From: Spirochaetia bacterium
GTDB taxonomy: Bacteria; Spirochaetota; Spirochaetia; Treponematales; Treponemataceae
Length of the DNA stretch: 64,000 nt
Assembly: GCA_900767955.1 (NCBI GenBank)
Contig: CAAGBC010000037.1
Span: 186,001-250,000 of the forward strand
Direction of reading: 5' to 3'
The translations under genes were made by a program, and so were the position numbers. The notes beneath the pieces are model-generated. The model saw nothing but the letters and a program-made list of their open reading frames with translations, ran no database searches and was not told the origin of the DNA. The stretch's first letter is position 1. Every line of letters begins with the position of its first letter. Of this stretch, positions 26,501 to 34,215 are shown in pieces.

Positions 26501-29500
26501 TGGTGGTGATGTTATAATAAAAAATGTTAAAACCAATTGTTTATTAAACACTTATAGCAATAATTATATAATTGAAAATTGTATAATTAATAATGAAATG
26601 TTTGATATCCGTAATACCAATTATGCGAATTCAAATGAATTACATTTCTTTTTTGAAGACTATTTAGAAATGGTGAATGTAATTGATAGGAGTGCTACTG
26701 TACATATAAAAAATTCATATTTTAATAATATTTCTGTTTCAGGTTATGGTGCAACAATAGAAAATACAACATTTGAAAACTCATGTATATATTCATTTGA
26801 TGAAGATTTAAATTTAATAAATTCAAATTTAGATTTAATAGCTATAAATAACGCATACGGTGCTCTTTCTGCTGATAATCTAATCATGAAAGATTCAACT
26901 TTAACTGCAGAAACTGTTGAGACATCCTTTGTAATTCAAGTAGAAGGTTCTGAAATTACTGTTGGAGAGTGGCAATGGGATAGAGAGTCTTTAGCTGGTG
27001 TTATTTATGATGGAAATTCGTTTATAAAAAACTCAACCATAAAATCGAATGGTGGAAATCTTTGTTTTTCGCAATTTTTTGTACGTAATTCGGCTATTAA
27101 ACCAAAAGATTTTTATATTGAAAATTCAATTTTTATTGGCGGTGGTTATATAGGTTTTGGTTGTGAAAATTTAACTATAAAAAATTCAGATTTTTATATG
27201 TTAGAAGAAGATGACGGTTATCGCATTACATTTTCTACAAAAAATTTAGTTTTAGAAGGAAATGATTTTGATACAACTTTAATAAGAACAACAGAAAACT
27301 TTATCGTAGGACATCCATTTGCTCTTATACACACTGATAACAATGTTGATTTTAATAATGCTGAGATAAAAAATAATACTTTTGGAAATCTTTGTGAATT
27401 TGCTATCGACGATGGTCAAGACATTGATATTGAAGAAAATTATTTTGGAACTGGATGTTTTTTATTATTAGGTGATAATAGTTCTATAAAAAATAATACT
27501 TTTGAAGATCTTGAATATATTATGGCAGGTAATATTTTAGAATATGAAAACAACAAAGTAATAAACAAAAATTCTAACAGAGGATATAAATATATTTCTG
27601 CAACTGAATTTCCTTATACAGAATTTAATTATGAAAATTTTTGTTATTTCTATTCTTCTGGTGAATTAGTTTTTAATAATTGTATTTTTGAACCTTGCTC
27701 TCAAACATACAGTTTACCACAAGGTAATTTTACTTTTGGTGCAAATTATACCTTAGACTTTGTATCTGGATATATAAATATAAATAATAGCACTGTAAAT
27801 TTAAATCTTTCAAATCAAGCAAATCTTACAATTAATAATTGTACAACACCAAATATGAAATCAATTTCAAATTCTACAAGCGGTGTTTTGTCAATAAATG
27901 ATTCTACTGTTACATTAAGTGATTCAATTATAAATTATGGAAAAATTACAGTTGATGAATGTAAAACTTTTAATACAGATGAAATTACTAATAACACAGC
28001 TGGTTCATTTGCAATAAATAATTCAACTGTTACAGTAAATACTTCGATTGTAAATGCTGGAAAAATTACAGTTGATGAATGTAAAACTTTTAATACAGAT
28101 GAAATTACTAATAACACAGCTGGTTTAATTACAATAAATGATTCTACAGTAACAGCCAATTATATTAATAATACTTCTGCCTCTACTGAATATGAATTAA
28201 ACAATGTTACTTGTAGTTTTATTAAAACTTATAATACTGGTACTTTTACAATGAATGATTCCACTGTTACAAACGGAAATCAAATTGACGATAAAGGTAC
28301 GCTAACTATAAATAATTCAAACATAAATTTAACATCTACGGATGGAACCAATATTTTACAGTCTACAGGCAATTTATCCATAAACGGTGGAACATTTAAT
28401 TTAAAATCCACACAAGGAGGAAATAGCTTTAAAGCAAAAGGTAGTCTTTCTATAAATGGAGGAACATTTAATTTTGAACATGCGGGTCGCCATGCACCTA
28501 TGGAAGTTCAGTGTGATGCTACAATTTCTAATGCAAAATTTAATTTTACAGGTGATGAATATACAGATTACTATTGTGTTTATTTTAGAGAAGGAACAAA
28601 TGGCTCTACAATGAAAAATTGTGAATTTATAATAGATAAGTGTGCCTTTGGAGGTATTTATATTTGGCAAGATGAATTAAAAATAGAAAATTCAAAATTT
28701 GATATAAATGTTTATAATTCTTATAACGATTATGTGAGAGGTCTTACAGTATCATCAAATAGCGATTTTACAATAAATGGTGGGACTTATGATTTGGGGG
28801 GTATGAGTAGTCTTAATCATACAACTATTAAAAATGCAACAGTATCATTTAAACTTGATACAGTACTATTATTAAGTGATACTACTGTAATAGAATCTTC
28901 TACAATAAATTGTAATCTTAAAAATAATGCAAGAATAAGAAATGACTCTGATAATATAAAAGATACTAATTTTAATTTTTCAGGGGAGAGTGGAATGTAT
29001 CCTTGGGATAATTTTTCTTCAAAGTTAACTAATTGTAATTTTGATTTTACAAACTGTAATATTAGTAATTATGGTGTTTCCTGGGGAAATTCTGGTACAA
29101 TTTCAAATTGTACTTTTAAAGGTGCGATAAATTCTAAAAATAATAGTTATGTTCGAGGAGGTGCATTTTATCTAAAGTTTGATAAAGAAAATCAAGTTAC
29201 TGTTTTTGAAAACTGTACCTTTTCAAACAATAAAATTACAAATGGTGGTTCTAATGTTTCTGACTGTGGCGGAGGTGCAATTGCAATAGACTTTAGTGCA
29301 AATAATTGTTCTGTACAATTTAAAGACTGTAATTTTACAAATAATTATTCCTGTTCTGGACTAGCCTCTCATATTTGGGCAACTGCAAGGTGGTCTACTG
29401 GTACTTATACAAATTGTAGTATTTTGTTATCTGGTACAAATACAATGACAAATCCAATTATAACTGGATTTATACCTGGAAAAACTTTCTATGAAGATGC

Positions 29501-29540
29501 TGCAGTGTTTATAAACGGAGTAACCTTAGGATATTATTAA
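23547..29540 (+). CDS. Giant lipoprotein with beta-sandwich repeats and a right-handed beta-helix (putative adhesin)
   Basis: The 1997-residue protein has a lipoprotein signal with lipobox LFSSC (Cys near 22). Residues ~35-770 contain about six loosely repeated beta-sandwich units of ~95-155 residues, with recurring SxGTVxxNG and YTVT motifs, like cadherin-like/DUF5018 modules. At residue ~774, IIYVDKNAVGRNNGTSWDDA is the classic entry of a right-handed beta-helix, which fills the rest with short N-rich rungs (IxNSxV, INNSTVT). Residues ~1465-1545 hold a tandem 40-residue duplication. No autotransporter barrel is present, so it is likely lipid-anchored and surface-exposed. It is richer in A/T and Asn than housekeeping genes nearby. 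The FGE-like gene begins directly after the stop. Confidence 0.88.
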   Translation: MNKLKFSFFILPLSCLFLFSSCTNLFHDLLPSDKKEIIDFQIQYVNGTCSEKYSPNDDNNIEIVVPNDTDVKNLIPVVSISEGAEIVPLTVSYITKIFPEKDTLTLAIDMYLARQNGTFESWFINLILDNGGIEIPKLDMPIDFSTPVIFVVISGSGNYEFYTVTVKKELPTQDDDDDNTPDEPEIKEETDNFILSFKVPNQIGESKIYNSIAEIEDEELNEDINSIGDKVPYSGLVSFEVGADFDLKEVIPTVTVSEGAKILPLTEEYILSLGISFVDMINFYSGYSTTTNVERYISDFLKKQNNIVYPEINIPLNFDNTNVSFAVVSESGSIKIYNVKCKQIELNPKLTKIIFSKLNNEFLCKDSIGTITDNTIKATCMHPMEMEFDYGLIPEFVYEGDRVTFTMKDGIETELISGVTKIPFTETNRICVISVYIGSGETEKKIEYELYCPIEYDPDSIRSIIDFRFYKTKNTQIKSTVLASIHNEGDTGFITATVMYEGEVAPYELVADFVSPGTVTKNGSEIITGVTSENFEYSTQYLCTSKNGLYCRLYDISIKFMQIVTIEPVINSFEFPSYLNKDLSKDCIAQIDELTKTIRCEVLYHSSKPPYDLIPSFVSSGTVTCDGMTQTSGFSGQNFRYTNYYTVTTGDIELSTSRYRIEVVFLKDDSSSCDILDFGFKIENNASLSSDVQATVTERTQKIFAFMPYGAGSQSGTLLTPTFTSNGTVSVNGQNQTSGISSQDFSSPITYTVTSLNGLYTKEYVVSLQESGSIIYVDKNAVGRNNGTSWDDAFINLDTALEYVSTIDDSVLQEVWITADEYEPILNSKNGFNIRSNLILRGGFEGFESTSKERTVDSENCLVNHTVLKRTPFTSNEESLFYANEEFTGTFTIDGFDIDLEQTANETFLDITKVLNPIDVTENHSLEINNCLFNIKTQNSTCRFYYSEKDGKNLPSKSTRVTNNFTIENTKITGTNSYGFSILAHGGDVIIKNVKTNCLLNTYSNNYIIENCIINNEMFDIRNTNYANSNELHFFFEDYLEMVNVIDRSATVHIKNSYFNNISVSGYGATIENTTFENSCIYSFDEDLNLINSNLDLIAINNAYGALSADNLIMKDSTLTAETVETSFVIQVEGSEITVGEWQWDRESLAGVIYDGNSFIKNSTIKSNGGNLCFSQFFVRNSAIKPKDFYIENSIFIGGGYIGFGCENLTIKNSDFYMLEEDDGYRITFSTKNLVLEGNDFDTTLIRTTENFIVGHPFALIHTDNNVDFNNAEIKNNTFGNLCEFAIDDGQDIDIEENYFGTGCFLLLGDNSSIKNNTFEDLEYIMAGNILEYENNKVINKNSNRGYKYISATEFPYTEFNYENFCYFYSSGELVFNNCIFEPCSQTYSLPQGNFTFGANYTLDFVSGYININNSTVNLNLSNQANLTINNCTTPNMKSISNSTSGVLSINDSTVTLSDSIINYGKITVDECKTFNTDEITNNTAGSFAINNSTVTVNTSIVNAGKITVDECKTFNTDEITNNTAGLITINDSTVTANYINNTSASTEYELNNVTCSFIKTYNTGTFTMNDSTVTNGNQIDDKGTLTINNSNINLTSTDGTNILQSTGNLSINGGTFNLKSTQGGNSFKAKGSLSINGGTFNFEHAGRHAPMEVQCDATISNAKFNFTGDEYTDYYCVYFREGTNGSTMKNCEFIIDKCAFGGIYIWQDELKIENSKFDINVYNSYNDYVRGLTVSSNSDFTINGGTYDLGGMSSLNHTTIKNATVSFKLDTVLLLSDTTVIESSTINCNLKNNARIRNDSDNIKDTNFNFSGESGMYPWDNFSSKLTNCNFDFTNCNISNYGVSWGNSGTISNCTFKGAINSKNNSYVRGGAFYLKFDKENQVTVFENCTFSNNKITNGGSNVSDCGGGAIAIDFSANNCSVQFKDCNFTNNYSCSGLASHIWATARWSTGTYTNCSILLSGTNTMTNPIITGFIPGKTFYEDAAVFINGVTLGYY
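27938..28125 (+). repeat. 120-bp in-frame tandem repeat inside the giant lipoprotein gene
   Basis: A 68-bp segment at 27938-28005 recurs without a change at 28058-28125, offset by exactly 120 bp or 40 codons. Flanking bases of each unit are similar but diverged. The exact copy implies recent duplication or gene conversion. Confidence 0.9.
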
Positions 29541-30797
29541 ATGAAACCACAACACTTTTTTCTAGCCATATTTTCAATCTTTCTCACTTCTTGTAATTTG
29601 GATGTGCCAAGTTTTGTTGATGTTTTCAAAGGCGAACAAAATCAGCAAGATGAATCTAATGAACAAGCTGATAGTAAAATTACTCTTTCTTCACTAGAAA
29701 TGACTTCATTACCAGACTGTACAGAATATTATTTAATTCAAAATACATTATATTGTGCTGATACACAAAAGGCTGTTCAATCAATATGTTTTGATGGAAT
29801 AGAAATTTTTTCAAACTATTCAGATTATTCAAGACAAAAAGAAGATGTCACAGATTTACAAATTTCTACTGTAGAAAAAAAATCGGGATTACAAAATGTT
29901 CTAATTTCAAAGGAAAACCAATCTGTTTCTTTTACAATTTTAATAAAGCAAAAAGAAAATGATTTTGAATTTGTTTCGCCTCTAAATAAAACAGAAACTT
30001 TTAATAAAGATGTTTTACAAGGTGGATTGTCTACATTAGAAAATTTAAGTGTAGATTCTGTTCAGATAAATCCGTATTTAATTTCTACTACAGAAATTTT
30101 GTATAAACAATGGTATGAAGTTTTATCTTGGGCAACAAGTGATGAGCGTGGCGAAAATAAATATATTTTTCTGAATTTAGGGCAAGAAGGCTCTTCTGGT
30201 GTTACTGGTCAAGTTTGGCAAGGAACAAATCAGCCTGTTGTTGCAGTTTCTCTTTGTGATGTTAGAGTTTGGTGCAATGCTGCAAGCGAAATGTACGGAT
30301 TGAATCCTGTTTATGTAGATTCACAAAATTATGAAGTTTTGCGTGATTCAAGTAAATCATCTTCAATAGAGAAGGCTAAGGTTTTATATTCAAATAACGG
30401 ATATCGATTGCCAACAATTTATGAATATGAATTTGCATTAAGATGTGGTAGCTTTGCAAAAAATGTTTTTTTAGGTACAGAAGTTTTAACACCAAATTTT
30501 GAAAAAGATATTTACAGCTATGATTATTCTGGCACAAACGATAAAAAAGAACTTTCTAGTTATTGTAATTATAATTCAGAAAATACAGTTCCTTGTGCAA
30601 GTTTAAAATCAAATAGGGCTGGAATTTATGATTTATTAGGCAATGTTACAGAATGGACGGATATTCAATCAGGTAAATATTTTTATTTATTTGGTGGAAG
30701 TTATTTTGATTCAAGTTGTAATATCAATTCTTTTGTAGAATTACCTTGTACTGTTCAAAATACAACTATTGGATTCCGAGTAGCAAGGTTGATGTAG
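29541..30797 (+). CDS. Lipoprotein with formylglycine-generating-enzyme-like (SUMF1) domain
   Basis: The 418-residue protein has lipobox FLTSC in the signal, an acidic linker, and from about residue 175 an FGE/SUMF1 fold: ISTTEILYKQWYEVL, PVVAVSLCDVRVWCNAAS, GYRLPTIYEYEFALR, AGIYDLLGNVTEW, GGSYFDS and a terminal IGFRVARL. Catalytic FGE has a cysteine in the GFRC position; here it is Val, so it is probably not an active sulfatase-maturing enzyme. The fold is also used as a C-type-lectin-like binding domain, for example in the Treponema denticola variable lipoprotein TvpA, so ligand binding at the surface is more likely. It starts directly at the stop of the giant gene. Confidence 0.85.
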   Translation: MKPQHFFLAIFSIFLTSCNLDVPSFVDVFKGEQNQQDESNEQADSKITLSSLEMTSLPDCTEYYLIQNTLYCADTQKAVQSICFDGIEIFSNYSDYSRQKEDVTDLQISTVEKKSGLQNVLISKENQSVSFTILIKQKENDFEFVSPLNKTETFNKDVLQGGLSTLENLSVDSVQINPYLISTTEILYKQWYEVLSWATSDERGENKYIFLNLGQEGSSGVTGQVWQGTNQPVVAVSLCDVRVWCNAASEMYGLNPVYVDSQNYEVLRDSSKSSSIEKAKVLYSNNGYRLPTIYEYEFALRCGSFAKNVFLGTEVLTPNFEKDIYSYDYSGTNDKKELSSYCNYNSENTVPCASLKSNRAGIYDLLGNVTEWTDIQSGKYFYLFGGSYFDSSCNINSFVELPCTVQNTTIGFRVARLM

Positions 30798-30835
30798 TTT
30801 CTAAATCATTCTTTGAAGTAAGTGTGTATGAAGAG

Positions 30836-30856
30836 ATCCTGAATCAAGTTCAGGAT
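30836..30856. repeat. Short palindromic repeat, copy 1
   Basis: ATCCTGAA-TCAAG-TTCAGGAT is a perfect inverted repeat in the intergenic region 30798-31155. A diverged second copy lies at 30926-30952. It looks like a dispersed REP-type sequence. Confidence 0.7.
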
Positions 30857-30925
30857 TAATGTATAGAAAATCCGTTAAAAATAACTTTACAAGTTATTTA
30901 GGATTATCAAAAAAATAGGTGAATA

Positions 30926-30952
30926 AGATCCTAAATCAAGTTCTGTATGACA
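30926..30952. repeat. Short palindromic repeat, copy 2 (diverged)
   Basis: AGATCCTAAATCAAGTTC matches copy 1 in order, but the right arm reads TTCTGTATGACAG, breaking the palindrome. It leads directly into the GC-rich patch. Confidence 0.55.
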
Positions 30953-30956
30953 GTTT

Positions 30957-31097
30957 ATGGTGACGGGGAGGGCATTCCCTTCTGCCACAACAGCGGCACG
31001 GAGCGTGGAAGGGGGCGGAGCCGTCTTTTTGAAAAAAAGACCGAGGCGGGGGAGCTGAGCCCTGGAAGGCGACTTTGCAAATGGCCCTTTGCCCGTA
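30957..31097. other. GC-rich non-coding patch upstream of hisD
   Basis: About 60% G+C over ~140 bp by hand count (84 of 140 from 30961), against roughly a third in neighbouring genes. It contains purine-rich GGGGAGGG and GGGGGCGG runs. The frame that crosses it has no ribosome site or family features. It is probably an intergenic repeat, the remnant of an inserted element or a structured RNA. Confidence 0.6.
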
Positions 31098-31155
31098 TAA
31101 AATTCAAAAAGAATATTGCCTTGCTTATAGACTTAAAATTTTGTAAAATTGGCTT

Positions 31156-32520
31156 ATGATTAAGATTTTAAAAGCGAATGAAATTGAATCTGACTGGTTT
31201 GACGGTCGAAGTTTTGTTGAAACTAATGATGTTGTTCAGAATGTTATTAATGATGTTATTCAAAATGGGGACGGGGCGTTATTTGAATATGGTAAGAAAT
31301 TTGATGTGGCGGCTCCTGATTCTTTGTTGATTGACGAGGCTGAATTAAAGGCTGCGGCGGAAAAATTAAAAAATGAACATCCCGAAATTTATGATTCAAT
31401 TGTGTATTCTCATGAATTAGCTTATAAATTCGCTTGTAAGCAGAAAGAATCTTTTGATGATTTTGAAGTTGAATTAACTCCTGGTATGTTTACGGGGCAA
31501 AAAACTATTCCTGTGGAAAAAGCTGGCGTTTATGTTCCTGCGGGAAGATTCCCTTTGGTTTCTACTGTGGTGATGACTGTAACTCCTGCGGTGGCTGCTG
31601 GGGTAAAGGAAATTGTTTTGTGTACACCTCCTAGGGTTCATCCAGATGATAAGGCAAAAGCTTTGGCAGAAGGAACTGGTGTTCCAGGAAAGGCTTTTGA
31701 TGGTGGAAAACCTTACGCTGATGAAGGAATTATGGCGGCTGCTTATATTTGTGGCGTTCGTAAGTGTTACGCTTGTGGTGGTTCTCAGGCAATTGCCGCT
31801 ATGGCTTATGGAACTGAATCTGTTCCTGCTGTTGATGTTATTGTTGGCCCTGGAAATAAATTTGTTGCCGCTGCTAAAAAAATGGTTTTTGGTAAAGTGG
31901 GAATTGATATGGTTGCAGGACCTACTGAAGTATTTATTATTGCAGATAAATCAGCAAATCCTGCTTGGGTTGCCGCAGATTTATTGGCTCAGGCGGAACA
32001 TGATATTGTTGCTCAACCAGTTTTGGCTACTGATAGCCTTGAATTAGCAAATGCTGTTGCAGATGAAATTGAAAAGCAATTGGCGGTTTTGCCTACTTGT
32101 GAAACTGCAAGAGCAAGTATTGATAATTACGGTCGTATTATTATTGTAGACAATCTTGAACAAGCTGCGGATTTTGCAAATAAAAAAGCTCCTGAACATT
32201 TGGAACTTGCAATGGAAAGTGGCGCTGAACGAGATAAAATTCAGTCGATGGTATGCAATTATGGTTCTTTGTTTATTGGTCATTATGCTGCTGAAGTTTT
32301 TGGTGATTACGCTGCGGGATTAAATCACACTTTGCCAACTTCTGGAGCTGCTCGTTATACTGGTGGCTTGAGTGTTCGCGTTTTCTTAAAAACTGTAACT
32401 ACTCTTCGTGCTGTAAAAGATTCTGAAGGAATGAAAAACAGTGCAAAGGCTGCTGGTTTCTTGGGTGATGCAGAAGGTTTGGCTGCTCACGCAAATGCAG
32501 CAAGAATTAGATTGAATTAA
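31156..32520 (+). CDS. hisD: Histidinol dehydrogenase
   Basis: The 454-residue protein carries the hisD landmarks: VYVPAGRFPLVSTVVM, IVGPGNKFVAAAKK, GPTEVFIIAD, the zinc and catalytic segment QAEHD, APEHLEL, and LNHTLPTSGAARYTGGLSV near the C terminus. It oxidises L-histidinol to L-histidine in two NAD-dependent steps. Its codon use is less A/T-rich than the surface genes before it. Compared with typical members there is a ~15-residue insertion around HPDDKAKALAEGTGVPGKAFDGG. It is separated by an accessory block from the hisA-IE fusion. Confidence 0.93.
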   Translation: MIKILKANEIESDWFDGRSFVETNDVVQNVINDVIQNGDGALFEYGKKFDVAAPDSLLIDEAELKAAAEKLKNEHPEIYDSIVYSHELAYKFACKQKESFDDFEVELTPGMFTGQKTIPVEKAGVYVPAGRFPLVSTVVMTVTPAVAAGVKEIVLCTPPRVHPDDKAKALAEGTGVPGKAFDGGKPYADEGIMAAAYICGVRKCYACGGSQAIAAMAYGTESVPAVDVIVGPGNKFVAAAKKMVFGKVGIDMVAGPTEVFIIADKSANPAWVAADLLAQAEHDIVAQPVLATDSLELANAVADEIEKQLAVLPTCETARASIDNYGRIIIVDNLEQAADFANKKAPEHLELAMESGAERDKIQSMVCNYGSLFIGHYAAEVFGDYAAGLNHTLPTSGAARYTGGLSVRVFLKTVTTLRAVKDSEGMKNSAKAAGFLGDAEGLAAHANAARIRLN

Positions 32521-32574
32521 TTTGAATTGATTTAATATATAATTAGTTTATTTATAGAAGAAATTGGAGTAAAT

Positions 32575-33156
32575 ATGAGAATTACAAAACTTGGTGAAGA
32601 TATATTGCGTCAAAAAGCTCAGCCTTTTGCAATGGAAGAAATTAATGATGAATTGCGTTCTTTTATTGATGAAATGTTTGATACTATGATAGAAGCAAAT
32701 GGTGTTGGACTTGCTGGGCCTCAAGCTGGAATTAGTAAACGAATTTTTGTTGTTGTTGCTGATGATGAAGTTCGTCGTGTATTTATTAATCCTCAGATTA
32801 TTTCTACTTCTTCTGAACTTTCTGATTATGATGAAGGTTGTTTGAGTGTTCCTGGTGTTTATGAAACTGTTCAGCGTCCTGCAAAAGTTTCTGTTCAGGC
32901 TTACAATGAAAATGGAAAATTGTTTACTTTAGATGCTGATGGTTTGCTTGCAAGAATTATTCAGCATGAATATGACCACCTGGAAGGTATGCTATTTATT
33001 GATAGAGTAAGTTCTGAATTTGCAGAAAAAACTACTGAACAATTTAAAAAGCGTGCTGAAAAGGCTGCAAAAAAAGCCGCTGAAAAAGAAGCAAAGGCTA
33101 GAAAAATTGCTGCAAAAAAAGCTGCCGCTGAAGCAAAAAAAGCTGCAAAACAATAA
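32575..33156 (+). CDS. def: Peptide deformylase with Lys/Ala-rich tail
   Basis: The 193-residue protein has the three deformylase motifs: GVGLAGPQ (43-50), EGCLS (87-91) with the metal-binding Cys, and HEYDH (131-135). It removes the formyl group from new N termini. From about residue 158 to the end the sequence is almost only Lys, Ala and Glu, a positively charged helix-forming tail not needed for the fold, which could bind the ribosome or RNA. GGAGTAAAT precedes the ATG. fmt follows 14 bases downstream, the classic def-fmt pairing. Confidence 0.95.
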   Translation: MRITKLGEDILRQKAQPFAMEEINDELRSFIDEMFDTMIEANGVGLAGPQAGISKRIFVVVADDEVRRVFINPQIISTSSELSDYDEGCLSVPGVYETVQRPAKVSVQAYNENGKLFTLDADGLLARIIQHEYDHLEGMLFIDRVSSEFAEKTTEQFKKRAEKAAKKAAEKEAKARKIAAKKAAAEAKKAAKQ

Positions 33157-33170
33157 TAGATAGGTGTGTT

Positions 33171-34145
33171 ATGTTAAAAGTTCTTTACGCTGGTAGTCCA
33201 AAAGATTCTGCAAAAACTCTTTCTATTCTTATTGAAAAATCAAAAGAAGCTAATTATGAAATTTGTGGAGTTTTGTCAAATCCTCCATCTTCTAAGGGAA
33301 GACACAAGGCTTTGATTCCTACTGAAGTGGCTCAGGTTGCAATTGATAATAATATTCCTGTTTTTACTCCTGAACATTTGGATAGCGCTTGTCGTGAAGA
33401 AATTAGTAAATTAAACCCTGATATTCTTGTTTGTTTTGCTTATGGTCATATTTTTGGACCAAAGTTTTTATCACTTTTTAAGTTTGGTGGAATTAATTTG
33501 CATCCTTCTGCTTTACCAAAATATCGTGGATGTACTCCTGTTCCTGCTGCAATATTAAATCAAGATAAAGAAACTGCTTTTACTGTTCAAAAGGTTAGTC
33601 TTGCTATGGATGAAGGAAATATTTTGGCTCAAAAAATTATTCCTTTGAACAAAACTGAAACTGCTGGTTCTTTGTTGGAAGCTGCTTCTGTAGATGGCGC
33701 TGAATTGATTTTTGATTTACTTGAAGATATTGGTGAAAATGATTTGATTCCTGAAGGTATTCCACAAACTGGAGAAGCAAGTTATACAAAAATTATTACA
33801 AAAGATGATGCAAAAATTGATTGGAATAAATCTTCTGATGAAATTGATGCTTTTGTAAGAGGTTATTGTCCTGAACCAACTGCATGGACTTTGGAAAAGG
33901 GTGTTCCTTTGAAAATTTTGGAAGGAAAAGCTTTTGCTGAGCTTCCTGAAGGAATTTCGATTGATGGAAATGATACAACTGAAGTAGGAACTGTTTGTTC
34001 CTTTGTTAAACAGCATGGAATTTTTGTTCGTTGTGGTAGTGGTTTTTATGCAATCACAAAACTTCAGCGTCAGGGCAAAAATCCTATGGATTATAAATCT
34101 TTTATGAATGGAGCAAGAGATTTTATTGGTTGCGTTCTTGTGTAA
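33171..34145 (+). CDS. fmt: Methionyl-tRNA formyltransferase
   Basis: The 324-residue protein matches Fmt across both domains: LYAGSPKDSAKTL at the N terminus, the catalytic loop GGINLHPSALPKYRGCTP with the Asn-His pair, SLAMDEGNILAQ, and a C-terminal OB-like domain from about residue 210. It formylates Met-tRNAi. It usually reads F-x-GTP near the start; here AGSP is a mild variant. It is the second gene of the def operon. The PASTA gene begins 70 bases later after an AT-rich gap. Confidence 0.94.
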   Translation: MLKVLYAGSPKDSAKTLSILIEKSKEANYEICGVLSNPPSSKGRHKALIPTEVAQVAIDNNIPVFTPEHLDSACREEISKLNPDILVCFAYGHIFGPKFLSLFKFGGINLHPSALPKYRGCTPVPAAILNQDKETAFTVQKVSLAMDEGNILAQKIIPLNKTETAGSLLEAASVDGAELIFDLLEDIGENDLIPEGIPQTGEASYTKIITKDDAKIDWNKSSDEIDAFVRGYCPEPTAWTLEKGVPLKILEGKAFAELPEGISIDGNDTTEVGTVCSFVKQHGIFVRCGSGFYAITKLQRQGKNPMDYKSFMNGARDFIGCVLV

Positions 34146-34215
34146 TTAGTACATGATTAATGTATGATTGGTTATACTAGAAAAAGCTTAAATAAAATGC
34201 TATCTTAGGGATATT

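Noticed and set aside
27800..28500. Repeated short motifs that might be a CRISPR array
   Set aside because: The repeats are in-frame codons of beta-helix rungs, vary in sequence and lack uniform spacers.
29541..30797. Diversity-generating retroelement at the FGE-like gene
   Set aside because: No reverse transcriptase, accessory gene or template repeat was found in the window; kept only as a question for the whole genome.
20218..31155. Integrated prophage or conjugative element
   Set aside because: No integrase, transposase, portal, capsid or relaxase gene is present, and no attachment repeats were seen at a tRNA.
30947..31159. A 70-codon open frame across the GC-rich patch
   Set aside because: It has no ribosome site, no recognisable family and its composition follows the GC-rich non-coding patch; it also overlaps the start of hisD.
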